Source of the DNA: Paramarasmius palmivorus
Lineage: Eukaryota > Basidiomycota > Agaricomycetes > Agaricales > Marasmiaceae
DNA length: 64,000 nt
Assembly: GCA_037176845.1 (NCBI GenBank)
Contig: JAYKXP010000054.1
Coordinates: 248,001-312,000 of the forward strand
Reading direction: 5' to 3'
Part shown: piece after piece, positions 12,015 through 22,272 of the stretch
Layout of the letters: the number at the start of each line of letters is the position of its first letter
Numbering within the stretch: the stretch's first letter is position 1
Program-made: the position numbers and the translations under genes
The notes under the pieces: model-generated
Database searches by the model: none
What the model was told of the DNA's origin: nothing
What the model saw: only the letters and a program-made list of their open reading frames with translations

Positions 12015-13942
12015 ATGCTAGTTTATCCTCAGCCGCGAGCTGAACTCGTGTCAGTCGCATTCCCCGCCCAGTTGGCGACAAATTTCGTCCTAGAGCACGA
12101 GGAAAAGGCATGTCAGGAATTTTTGAGAAGCCGACTTTATACTGACGCCTGTACTGGTTCCGAACCTCAGATTGCCCGGCTGGCTTCACAACATCACAAT
12201 AGCGAATACAGTTGCAGTAAATTCGGTCCAAGAGGTTCCCCGGTTCGCTATATTCCCCTGTCGATTCATGCTCCGGAAATTTTTAAAGAATTGCGCACTC
12301 GACAATTGCAATCCTCTGAAACAAGGATTTGGTGGCACCATGAACCGCCTATATCACCAGCACCGTTGGTATTGGGCCCAAATGGCGCACCACCGGAATC
12401 AGAACCCGACTCCGCTGTTCTGTCAAAGGAACTCTTCGCGGCCATGGACGATGCATTAACTCCTCAGACCGGTATATCACCGGTTCCACTTCACCCCTCC
12501 GTGAAAACTTCGGCTTCGCATCCCATAAAGTACGTGCATTGAAAACGTTCCAAGTATCTGGAAAACTCAAGCAATGGTGCTAGAATATCGTCGGTTGTCC
12601 CTCCGGAACTACTGGCACTTATTTCATCCCACCTTCTTCTCAACTTCTCGACCCCAGTACCAGAAGAAAACTCGCCCTTCACTCATTTGCCCACCGTTTT
12701 CGATGTCCCTACGCCATTCAATCTGGACAGACTTACCGATTCACACCAGTTTGCATATCAACAAGAGCGCATCCTAGCCCCTCCTTTACCTCCGTCACCG
12801 TTACAAGAACCCAACTTTGCATACCAGCTGCAGACACGCTCAAACGTCACGGAAGCACTACAGGCTGCAATGAACTCGGGCTTCCCATCCCCTACCAATT
12901 CCCTGACGAAGCTGTTTGACTATGACAGTGACATGGACAAGTTTACACGCACTACCATTCATTCAAATGCTTCCACCGTATCCTTATCGTTGACGCTGTC
13001 GGTGGCGAATCCGATGGGGCCACCAAACTATTCTTCACAACCCAACCCCGTCGTCCCGCCCCTTTCTCGCCCATCTTTGTCTGTGGACACAACCGTTACT
13101 TCAGACAAAGTAGCGTTCTCTGGGACCTCTTCTCCAATGTCACCTCATTCTAGTGCTACACTCGGCAATCTCTTGCTGTCATCATGCCCTGGCAAGAAAG
13201 GTAAGTACCAAAATTCAATACACATCTACATCTCTGATGTTACAACACAGTTCGACTTGATGGTCCCGTAAGAGGGCGTTCGGCGGTCTGCCGTGATCTC
13301 CAGTCAGACCTGCGACGGATGAAAGATCAAGGTGTGGGTTGCATCGTATGGTAAGGGCCTGCAATACTCTGGTGCGCCGACATGAACGTGACTTTTTCAT
13401 TAGTTGCTTAGATGACTCCGAGTTGGAGTTTCTGGGAGCACCATGGCCCGAGTATGAGCGGGTAACTAAGTCAATTGGATTGGATGTACTTCGGTGAGTC
13501 CGTGGCTTTGTTCTCTAAATCACTGACTCACCCATCATCCAGTCTGCCAACGCCCGAAGGACTCCCGCCGACGCTCTCACCCGCATGTCTAGATAAAGAA
13601 CTTACGTCCCTGATCGAACGATACACATTACGGGGCACACCCGTTCTCGTTCACTGTCGAGGAGGCGTCGGCCGCGCCGGCGTAATCGCCTGCTGCTGGA
13701 TCATCAAGTTAGGCCTCTGCGGATGGCTTGATTGTGATGAAGTATCGAGTACAGAGTTTTCTTTACTTGCACCACCCTCTTCAGACACGAACACCACCAA
13801 GCCCGAACCTGGCACACTGCGCCTGGTCGAAAAAGTCATCTCAGTTATCCGGCGAAGACGAGGCGCCAAAGCTGTAGAAACGTATGAACAGGCCAGGTTT
13901 CTGGTCGATTATGTCCAATTCCTCGCCAAAAAGCGAGCATAA
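12015..13942 (+). CDS. Dual-specificity/tyrosine phosphatase-like protein with long N-terminal extension
   Basis: Five exons (12015-12529, 12584-13200, 13251-13350, 13404-13493, 13543-13942), about 573 aa. The first 380 residues are low-complexity and Ser/Pro/Thr-rich with scattered conserved-looking patches (AFPAQLATNFVLEHEEKAC). The C-terminal domain contains the Cx5R signature VHCRGGVGRAG, so the nucleophile Cys and the phosphate-binding Arg are present, preceded by a CLDDSEL segment and LDVLRLPTPEG. The arrangement resembles CDKN3-type fungal phosphatases, which dephosphorylate CDKs, but the general-acid Asp is not certain. TTG and CTG codons precede the chosen ATG; 12015 is the first ATG in frame. 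Substrate unknown. Confidence 0.82.
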
Positions 13943-14211
13943 TGCTCGTACCCGTCATCTTTTTGTACTCCTTTCCCATATTCTGGATGGAAGTTCATTT
14001 ATATCATCAATTATTTTCCCTGTGATGTGGATATGGATTATATACCTCTTGTTTCTTTACATACGCACTGTTCAGGTTGTCTATTTAACAATGACGCAGT
14101 TCTCTTATAATAATGGACCAGGTTGCGTGAATTCATACTCGCAAAACCATGTCGCGCCCCGAGCTGCGAGCTCGAGTCCAGTTGAATGTACTATGACATA
14201 ACGTTTGATTG

Positions 14212-15546
14212 TCATGAAGGGTGATCATACAACTCAAAGCTAGCGAATGCCAAATCGTAACCACCAAACTCGTAATTAATCTTGTCCGTCCTCCGGTATG
14301 ACTTTTTGACCATCTTCCCAGTAGTCTCTGCACCAGCCTCCTTCCCTCGCTCCTCCTCTTCGAATGGTTCAGAGAGTGCGGCTCGGAAGACTCTCTGGGC
14401 AACCTCTTCGGCACCCTCACCATCTTCGTCAACCTCGTTATCTTCGCTCGATATGAACAAAGTCAACGAAAGACGACCAGGCCTGAAGATGGAAACCACC
14501 CGCCGAACGAGGGTCTTCAAGTCGGGCATGCCGGTGTTGTCAGATGAGGTGTAAGAGGCAGGGAGAGGAACGTTGCATTCAAAGCTGGCATAAGACCAGC
14601 CAGACTCGGGAGTGACGTGAATAGTATAGTAGCCTTCGCCTGGATGGCTGATTCCATTGGCCGATCCGGTAGGTATAAAAGAGGGATCTTCTCCCCATCT
14701 AATAAGTGCATTGGAAGAATATCCGCAGGGAGTGAATGAGTATGCGTCTAGGGTAGTGAGATGAGCAGGAAAAATTTCGGTGATACCAAGGGATGCTGAG
14801 AGATCGTGTGCATGGATAGAAGGAGTAGTATTGGATGACTGGTCGTAGGAAGAAAAGGGCTCGCGTATCTGAGGGGAGAGGTCGCTCATCAAAATTTCGA
14901 TAGTGAAATCCGGGAATTCCCCACTGGGCGCAGCAGGTACAGAGGGCGGTACCACAGCCGAATATGACGGCTCGGAACATATTCCTGTGATGTAAAGTAG
15001 CCAATGGTCACCATTGACTTTGCCCACTGTATAAGCAGCGCCATTCTTGAATATGCCATCCAAGAACTGGACTTCCTGGGACCAATCGCGATGGGGACCG
15101 AGTTGCATCTCGGGAAACATGAATGATTTACGAGAGTAAAAGCATCGGTAGACGGTTGGCATGTTGGCTTGTGTAGCCGCTATCTCTAGGATACGGGGCA
15201 GTCCGAGCAAATTGAGGGTGGTTCCACAGGTTTTGAGAATGAGACGATGGGGAGATATAAAGAGAGAAGACTCGCTGTGAAATTGGGGTCAACGCTGGTC
15301 AACAGAAAGATGACAGGTGAGATACAAAGCTGACCTTAGGAGATAAGCGTCGATCTCTGTTCCTGTGATGACACTGAGAACTTTGCACCGAACGATGCTC
15401 AGCATCTCGTCCCACACAGAAGATGGGATTTTTCTGAGGCCGGTTCGTCCATGAACAGGACTAGCGGCATCTGGTACTGCATCGGCAGAAGGAGCGAACC
15501 AGATCTCCAGTAGTTTCTCTGGACCCTCGAAGGGAGCTGCAGACAT
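14212..15546 (-). CDS. S-adenosylmethionine decarboxylase proenzyme
   Basis: Makes decarboxylated AdoMet, the aminopropyl donor for spermidine and spermine. Two exons, 15335-15546 and 14212-15274, 424 aa. The splice falls exactly in the self-processing site and rebuilds LLSESSLF. The proenzyme cleaves at Glu-Ser there, and the Ser becomes the pyruvoyl cofactor. Other landmarks: FEGPEKLLEIWF near the N-terminus, HRLILKTCGTT, SFMFPE, GKVNGDHWLLY, the FTPCGYSSNAL segment with the proton-donor Cys, and YYTIHVTPE.GWSYASFE with the processing His. Length is slightly above the animal/yeast enzymes because of insertions near residues 195-240 and 330-390. It diverges from the FAM210-like gene with 223 bp between starts. 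No obvious upstream control ORF was seen. Confidence 0.96.
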
Positions 15547-15769
15547 GATGATGGTCGAGGTCAGAGGTGTTGAGAGACAACCAAAACAGTCACCGAAATT
15601 TTTCGCGACCGCCGACCGGCAATCAATTCAGCCACGTGAGCCATTTTCTGTGCCGGCCAACTACGTCTTTGCTCGTCCCGTCTAGTTGTCTAGCCAGTGT
15701 CTGGCTCAACTCCTCATTGGTTCTTCACTGGTTCTACCAACTTGCACTCGCCAAAATCGACCTTGAAAA

Positions 15770-16405
15770 ATGCTTAGACCTATTTTGCGGTCTCTCATTC
15801 CTCGTGTAACAGCACCAATACTCCCAGTTACCCGAATACGACAACCTCTAACATCCGTTCCTCGTTCTTCCAATTCTCGTCTCTTCTCCCATTTCCCAGC
15901 ACGTCTCTCCACCTCTTCACCTCCCCCGAAGGATTCGTCTTCTGGCCAGTCATTCTCTCAACGTCTGAAATACCTCATCAAGTCATATGGCTGGTATGCG
16001 CTAGGTGTATACCTCGTCGTTGGTGCCGTAGACTTTGCAGCTGCATTCGCTGCAATCAATCTCATAGGAGCAGAACAAGTCTCGAGTATGGCAGCGTCTG
16101 TCAAAAGCACCGTCTCTGGCATACTTCATTCCAAACCAGCAGAACCTGGGAGGGATGAGATTGATCCAGTCACAGCTCCCCATGCACAGGGCGGCAGAGA
16201 GGGCTTGTTTGCCATGATAGTATTGGCTTGGACCATTCACAAAACCATCTTCCTGCCGGTCAGAGTAGGAGTCACGGCCGCCTTCACACCACGACTTGTG
16301 AACTGGTTAAGGACAAGAGGCTGGGTCGGAGGCGAGGGCACCAGACGAGCTGCAGAGGAGATGAGGGAACGTTTGAGGAATGCTAGGAACAGGAGCTCCC
16401 ATTGA
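15770..16405 (+). CDS. Mitochondrial DUF1279 (FAM210/Nat2-like) membrane protein
   Basis: Single exon, 211 aa. The N-terminus is Arg/Ser-rich with no acidic residues for 45 residues (MLRPILRSLIPRVTAP...), a clear mitochondrial targeting peptide. The DUF1279 domain follows: LKYLIKSYGWYALGVYLV, then a helix VDFAAAFAAINLIGAEQV and a second conserved block LAWTIHKTIFLPVRVGVT near residue 160. Ends in a basic amphipathic tail. Family members (human FAM210A/B, yeast Nat2) sit in the inner mitochondrial membrane. FAM210A has been linked to mitochondrial translation, but the yeast role is not settled. Intact, and of usual length for fungal members. Confidence 0.9.
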   Translation: MLRPILRSLIPRVTAPILPVTRIRQPLTSVPRSSNSRLFSHFPARLSTSSPPPKDSSSGQSFSQRLKYLIKSYGWYALGVYLVVGAVDFAAAFAAINLIGAEQVSSMAASVKSTVSGILHSKPAEPGRDEIDPVTAPHAQGGREGLFAMIVLAWTIHKTIFLPVRVGVTAAFTPRLVNWLRTRGWVGGEGTRRAAEEMRERLRNARNRSSH

Positions 16406-16543
16406 ACACATGTCGAACATTGTCGACTATAATTTACACCTCAGTACGTTGCAATTCGCCAAATAGCACCCAGTTTACACAGCTCATAGTCCATATCACA
16501 GTCATAATACTACACCCTACTCAATCGTCATTTAGACCTGTCC

Positions 16544-17185
16544 TCACGCATTGCTTGGGGGTGCTTCATCAGCTAGAATAGAATGGCTTTGAATGATGGG
16601 AAGGAAGAGAGCTTGGCTAGCCACATACCAAGAAGGATCCCGTCCTTTACCAATTCCTCTGGCTTGGGACGCTGTTGCAATGCATGATCCAGTTTATCCT
16701 ACATCATTTGGGTCGTATCATGAATCATCAGTGTGTGTTTCGAGGGGGAGGAAATGATGGAGACGGACTTCGAGCTGAGACCTTTGTAATTGTATCTTGG
16801 CCTGCAACAAAGCCGGGGCGATTCCTTTGTCGTCTGTCAATTGATACATGAGATGAATTCATACGGTCCAGAATGTGCTCACTCGCCTTTCAGAATGTTA
16901 CGTTCGACGAGATCGCCCTTCTCTGGACGTTCGCTCAGTTTCTTCTCCAACTTCTGTACAGTATCTTGGTCGAATGAGGATCGACGAACTGGATTCTCAG
17001 CTTGAATGATATGATATCAGTATAGTGGGGACGGGCGAGGGGTGTATGAAGGCCTTACACATGGCGTTGCAATTGAATGGTGAGTGGAGAGGTTGCCGTT
17101 TGACAGTTGTCACAGCTGTGAGTCCTTGTGACTGAGAAGATGGCGCTTGATCTTGACGCAAAGGGGAGAGGCGCTCGTTGATCAT
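16544..17185 (-). CDS. RPEL-repeat protein
   Basis: Small protein of 134 aa in five exons: 17059-17185, 16887-17000, 16769-16833, 16629-16698 and 16544-16572. Two RPEL-type repeats are visible, LEKKLSERPEKGDLVERNIL and LDHALQQRPKPEELVKDGIL, joined by GIAPALLQAKIQLQRSQLE; the protein ends ADEAPPSNA. In animals RPEL motifs bind G-actin; fungal RPEL proteins are short and poorly characterised. The second intron (16834-16886) fits only with a GC donor (AAAG|GCGAGT): that choice gives the family-type reading ILKDDKGIAPA and an exact 405-nt coding length, whereas the nearby GT donor puts the second RPEL out of frame. It lies immediately downstream of TAP42 on the same strand. Confidence 0.85.
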
Positions 17186-17496
17186 GCATCATGTACTAGC
17201 AACGGCTGGATTATCACATTCAAGGCAGCAAATTCTAGATCTGTCGAACAGCGATACATCTTGCAGGCTTATCAACAAGTGCACTAACCCCCTGTCACCT
17301 GGCCTAGGCTGGCCATACCGTACCCATGAGATAAGTTGCAATGATTCTTTGGGGGCGAGAGCTGAGATATAAGGTATCGGTAGGCGTGCTGCCAGTCTGC
17401 ACACTGTACAAGACACATTTTGAATTGATCTGAACGATCATCAGGATGTACATTGCGTATTCGATATTAACTACCGAGTCCCGTTCTACATTCTGG

Positions 17497-18948
17497 TCAA
17501 CCTCTGTTCATGGTGTTTCCAGTGCCTCTGGGGCTGACGTCGGTAAAAACGGCCCATCTCTCGTCCTTCTGGCGTTTAGCTTCAGACTTGTCCTCGGCGT
17601 CTCGTGTGCCATCCATCTCCGAGTCGAGAGCAAGTTGCTCTGAAGTCGTCAAGGCTGCCTCTGAGGCAGGCCTAGAGGAGTTCAGAAGAATGATCAAGTG
17701 ACGAGAAAAGCTGCACTTACCCGCCCCCAGATATGATACGACCTCGCTGCCGTTCGATCTCGAGGTATTCATCGATTGTCATGGTCGGCAAGTTGTGTCC
17801 TGGCTGGAAAACTTGAGCATGCACTCGTGCACGACTGGCAGAATCAGAAGGCAAAATTGTAAAGGCGCGAAGTGGCTGGGGCCATTCATGTCAGTGAGGT
17901 TATAAAGTGATCAGGTTGGTCCGCCAACCTTTCCTGATGGATCCATCAGTGGGCCTTTTCCATCTGGGCCTCCGTCAGATGGTAAATCGAGTTTCCACAT
18001 ATCACGGTCACTCTCCTTCTGCTTATCCTTGTGTCCTTGGTTCAAGTCCTCCGAAAATCGGGGAGGAAGCAACCTTGGAGGTGCTATTCGTAGCAACTCA
18101 AGCTCTTGCTCCATATTCTGTAATTGCGAATGTGCCTGTGCACAACCTAGTCTGATGAGCAGTAGAGTGGCTTCACGAAGGACCTGATCCGATTCGTCGT
18201 CGTCATCGTCGTCATTGATTGCATTAGAGGCATTGGGAGAAGGTAGCAATGAGGCAATGAGATCAAAGTCGTTGGATATCTCGGATTGTTGTGGTTGATT
18301 CCTGCGTTTTCGTACCACCTGCAAATGTGAGCAAGATGAGGATACACATATATGTAGGCTGACCTCAATTCTCGCTCTGAGATCCTTTTCCTTCTGATAT
18401 TGCTTGAGCTTTAGCTCCCTCCGTGCGGCCGGATTGCCAATTGATGAAAGTTTCCTCTCGTGTAGTTCAATCTCGTCTTGAGGAACGATTTGATATTCGT
18501 CCGCTAAGGAAAGAAAGGACTTGAGATATTGCTGAGAATATCGTAGCATTAATCACGTCGTGCATGACGCCCTGACCAGAAAAGAATGAGGACGAACTTC
18601 GGATTTGTTTAAGGAACTCAGTCGATCTTCCCTTTCTGTAGTCCGTACTCGTCCTTGGACTTCGGACAAAACGAAGGGGACCAGTAGATATATAAGATCT
18701 CTCGTTGAAATATCCTCGACAGTCTCGTTTCTACTGAACAAAGAAAGGCCAGTGATACGCGATTGCAGCGTATAAAGATCCTGCAAGCTCGATTGGACAA
18801 GTTCCTGTCTAGAAGTATTGCAACTATCCTATTTGTGAAGCCTTTACAGACTCACCTGTGTCTCGTCTTCAATATTTGGCAGAGTCAAGGACTTGGAAAC
18901 TGTGGATAGGCTGCGTGCAAACAACACGGCCAGAGGGACGGATGACAT
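17497..18948 (-). CDS. TAP42: TAP42-like protein (PP2A regulatory subunit, alpha4/IGBP1 family)
   Basis: Binds catalytic subunits of PP2A-type phosphatases in TOR signalling. Start MSSVPLAVLFARSL at 18948, chosen because upstream in-frame sequence is not family-like. Exons include 18856-18948, 18597-18804, one beginning at 18531 and the last at 17497-17671. Family blocks in order: LSLFSRNETVEDISTRDLIYLL, QYLKSFLSLADEYQIVPQDE, RRELKLKQYQKEKDLRARIE, a basic VVRKRRN followed by an Asp-rich stretch, MWKLDLPS, then the conserved tail TMTIDEYLEIERQRGRIISGGG and GTGNTMNRG. Only 96 bp separate this ATG from that of ARP3 on the other strand, so the two must share a promoter region. Complete. Confidence 0.93.
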
Positions 18949-19044
18949 GGTAAGTACTTGGAGAGCTATCTGTGCGTGGGAGAATGAGCGAATAGGCGAA
19001 TAGCAGTGTAGCTGCGATTCTCCTGGCAATTGACTCTGTACATC

Positions 19045-20756
19045 ATGTCTCTCCTCGCCCCCATTATCTGCGACAATGGTACCGGATATTCAAAGATTGG
19101 GTCTGTATATTAGTCCGTCTTCTAATGTCCATCCGTTCTTACTGTTATATATAGTTTTGCCGGGAATTCGGACCCATCATTGTACGTCTAGAATGGGACC
19201 TTTCTGACCGCTCAATTCACCAGCAGCATCCAGCGTTTTCCCTACTGCTATAGCGACTAGAGGATCTGCAACTCAATCTTCTCGTGCACCCGCTGTACCA
19301 TCAAAACCCGGTCATCTTGCATCGAAACGTGGAGTCGAGGATCTTGACTTCTTCATCGGAGACGAGGCCCTGGCAAACGCCAAAACGCCTGGCTACGGGG
19401 TTCACTATCCTATTCGACATGGGATGATCGATAACTGGGATCATATGGAACGCTATTGGGAGCAGGTCATCTTCAAGTATCTTAGGGCAGAGCCAGAGGA
19501 CCACTATTTTCTCTTGGTGCGTTCCAATGATCAATATAGACAAGAACAGATAGCTGACAATTGATTCAGACCGAACCACCTCTGAACCCGCCAGAGAACA
19601 GAGAACAGACAGCTGAGATATTCTTCGAATCGTTCAACATCAAAGGCCTCTACATCGCCGTTCAGGCCGTGCTTGCCCTTGCCGCTTCTTGGTCGTCCAA
19701 CCGTGTCACCGACCGTACCCTAACTGGTACTGTCATCGATTCCGGTGACGGTGTTACCCATGTTATTCCGTGCGCCGAGGGTTATGTTATCGGCAGTGCC
19801 ATCAAGCACATCCCTATTGCTGGACGCGATATCACTCAGTTCGTCCTCAATCTCATGCGTGAACGTGGAGAGACGGCTGCTATTCCTCCAGAAGACCAGC
19901 TTCGAATTGCAGGCAAAGTGAAGGAGAACTACAGCTATGTATGCCAAGATATCGTGAAGGAGTTCAGGAAGTACGATGCGGAACCATACAAATACTTCGA
20001 GAGGTTTGAAGGAGAACATAGCGTGACAGGAAGAGTAAGTTCTGGGCTTGCTTTGTCTTTGTCTCTACTCAACGAATCTTTCAGAAATATGCTATTGACG
20101 TTGGATATGAACGCTTCCTTGCACCCGAAATATTCTTCAACCCAGAAATCTACTCCTCTGATTTCCTTACTCCACTCCCCGAGATTGTTGACGATGTAAT
20201 TCAACAGTCTCCGATTGATGTTCGTCGTGGGTTGTACAAAGTATGTTTGTCTATGTCTGCGAAAGTCATTGAGCTAACAGTGCTCAAAGAACATCGTGTT
20301 GTCGGGTGGATCCACCATGTTCCAACATTTCGGCAACCGTCTCAAGCGGGATTTGAAGCAGCTCGTCGATCGTAGATTGGATGCAAGTGTTCTTGCAAGC
20401 GGAAGCACGCAAAAGGTGGGAGCTGCCACACTATTTTTATAAGGCGCTTTTTGACGTGTATGCAGTCGTCTGGTGTCGAAGTCGACGTTATCTCGCACAA
20501 ACGCCAGCGGTACGTCCCTCAAATAGTCAAATGCCATGTGCTCTTTTTGATCCTTAATGTAGCTATGCTGTCTGGTTTGGAGGTTCTCTTTTGGCCTCTC
20601 TTGTAAGCTGCTCTATTATCATGCGTTGAACTGCATGTACTGAATATGCTCAACCCTAAGCCCGAGTTCTACACTTCTTGCCACACGAAGGCACAATACG
20701 ACGAGATTGGTCCCAGCATTTGCAGACGCTACCAAATCTTCGGTAGCGCTACATAG
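19045..20756 (+). CDS. ARP3: Actin-related protein 3 (ARP2/3 complex subunit)
   Basis: One of two actin-like subunits that nucleate branched actin filaments. About nine short exons, starting [19 protein letters not shown] (phosphate-1 loop) and FAGNSDPS. Actin-family blocks: [18 protein letters not shown] (ARP3-type insertion), [37 protein letters not shown] (hinge), [20 protein letters not shown] (phosphate-2), [15 protein letters not shown] (adenosine loop), [13 protein letters not shown]. The last exon encodes [23 protein letters not shown] and ends QIFGSAT at 20756. The exon/exon join before PEFY lacks one residue compared with the common SLLASTPEFY and may be off by a codon. Shares a 96-bp divergent promoter with TAP42. 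Confidence 0.95.
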
Positions 20757-21081
20757 AGGTTTCTGTCGAACCTTAGAATCATTAAAACACGTGTATACTC
20801 TAGTTTCAAAGCATCTGGAAGGATTGTAACAACGCATCTTCTACACTTCCTTCTGCATCTCCCTTCTGGCATTGTACACTTCTCGAGGCCCATCATATGA
20901 GACCGAGAGAGAAGCAGGACCCTTCAAGTTTCTAGGCTCGCGAGGTGTACCTCAAAAGTACGCATATGTATCGTGGAATGACAGCGTACTAGGACCGCTA
21001 ACTAAAAATGTCTGGTAGGTACTCTTTGTAGAAACATAAGTTGGTATCACACCATGCATCGACCTTAGGAACTCACTCGTG
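20757..21081. other. Convergent 3' region between ARP3 and the J-protein gene
   Basis: No gene is supported. Minus-strand bases about 20839-20946 read protein-like (LKGPASLSVSYDGPREVYNA...QKEV, stop) but have no start. They could be an alternative last exon of the J-protein or chance. Confidence 0.3.
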
Positions 21082-21861
21082 CTACTGCTGAGTAGGCTCT
21101 GTATCTCTGGAGGCGTCCAGCCTAGGATCTTCATCCAATTTCTTCTGAGGCAAATTTGGTTTCCTGACAGCATCGAACCGACTGAATCGTGTCCGATCCA
21201 TAGCATCGACGAGAGCCTCCCTCCTAGTAAGCATAGCTTGCACAACAAAAGTCACCACCGCCTTTATGAGCCAAAACTACATTCAGTTCAGGTGTTTGGG
21301 AATGATGATCGGTCCACGCACCGCAGCAACGCCAAACAGTATGAGTCTATCCTTCCACCTATCGTCTATTGCGCCGGCTTCATAAAGTTCTCTGTGACGT
21401 CGAAGATGCATCGCTCTTCTAGCGGCAGTAGTTGCATAGTGAGACTGAGGGCCATAGTGAGGATTGTTGGTTGGGTCGCCTGGGTCTGTAGATAGTGACT
21501 TGCCCCTTAGTACGTTGTAGGCGTTACTTATAGCTTGAAAACGCGAATGAGCAACCTCCGCCTCTTTCTCTGAGGTAGCCGAAGCACTGAGCTTGTCGGG
21601 ATGATATAAACGAACAAGCTCATAATCTGCCGCAGTGTCAAGTCGTCAGGTAAGGTGTATGAACGTGTTTCAACAAGGTTACTTGCATCGTTCTTTTATC
21701 TGTTCTTGAGAAGCGCTAGGAGACAGATGGAAGATTTGATACGGTGAAGGACGTGCTTGTGTGGGAAATGGAAAAGGATTTGAAGGCTTTGTACTCGTAG
21801 AGGCTAGTCGGGAAGCCTGGACGAAGCAGCAACGGCTGCCTCGAGTCAATGTCGGAAGCAT
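21082..21861 (-). CDS. Mitochondrial J-domain (DnaJ-like) protein
   Basis: Co-chaperone expected to stimulate a mitochondrial Hsp70. Starts MLPTLTRGSRCCFVQASRLAS, basic and Ser-rich, a plausible targeting peptide. The J-domain follows: PYQIFHLSPSASQEQIKERYYELVRLYHPDKL with the essential HPD, then a longer linker and FQAISNAYNVLRG. After it: HRELYEAGAIDDRWKDRLILFGVAA and a hydrophobic VVTFVVQAML, then a basic tail ending TEPTQQ. The intron inside the J-domain (21627-21686) works only with a GC donor (T|GCAAGT); the overlapping GT site (AA|GTAACC) leads to an immediate stop, while the GC form rebuilds the RYYELVRLYHPDK expected of the family. It is not clearly one of the named yeast J-proteins. 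Confidence 0.85.
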
Positions 21862-21943
21862 GTATTTGGCGGGCGTCAAATGCTGGTAGTGTGTATGTAT
21901 TTATTTGGCAAGTGATTATCTACCAATTGCAAAGGAAGCAAAG

Positions 21944-22126
21944 ATGTCGTCGCTTTCAGCTTTTGAACCTACACGAGCGCAACGTTCTGAACGTCTACCT
22001 CAAAAGGACTTCGCGCACAACGGAACGTCGTTGAGATACAAAGTTGTAGAAGATGCCGTACCGAGATTTAGCTTGATCCCCGTATCGTCGATTAACCTCC
22101 TTCGAGCATCTGTCGAGAAAAGATAA
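21944..22126 (+). CDS. Possible small protein of 60 aa
   Basis: Open frame with a good Kozak context (aaagATGtc), divergent from the J-protein gene with only 82 bp between start codons. The product is basic (MSSLSAFEPTRAQRSERL..., ending LLRASVEKR) without a clear domain or membrane segment. No family recognised. It may be a genuine small gene or leftover open frame. Confidence 0.35.
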   Translation: MSSLSAFEPTRAQRSERLPQKDFAHNGTSLRYKVVEDAVPRFSLIPVSSINLLRASVEKR

Positions 22127-22272
22127 TACAATGTAAATTCAATATGGTAAGAAATACAACTAATATCTACCAAAACGCTAATGACATGACTCGACATGCT
22201 ATTAATGAGTGTGTAACATTCGTGTGGTGTGGTGTGAGATGGAGAAAATGAGGTGATTGCAAATTCTAAAGT

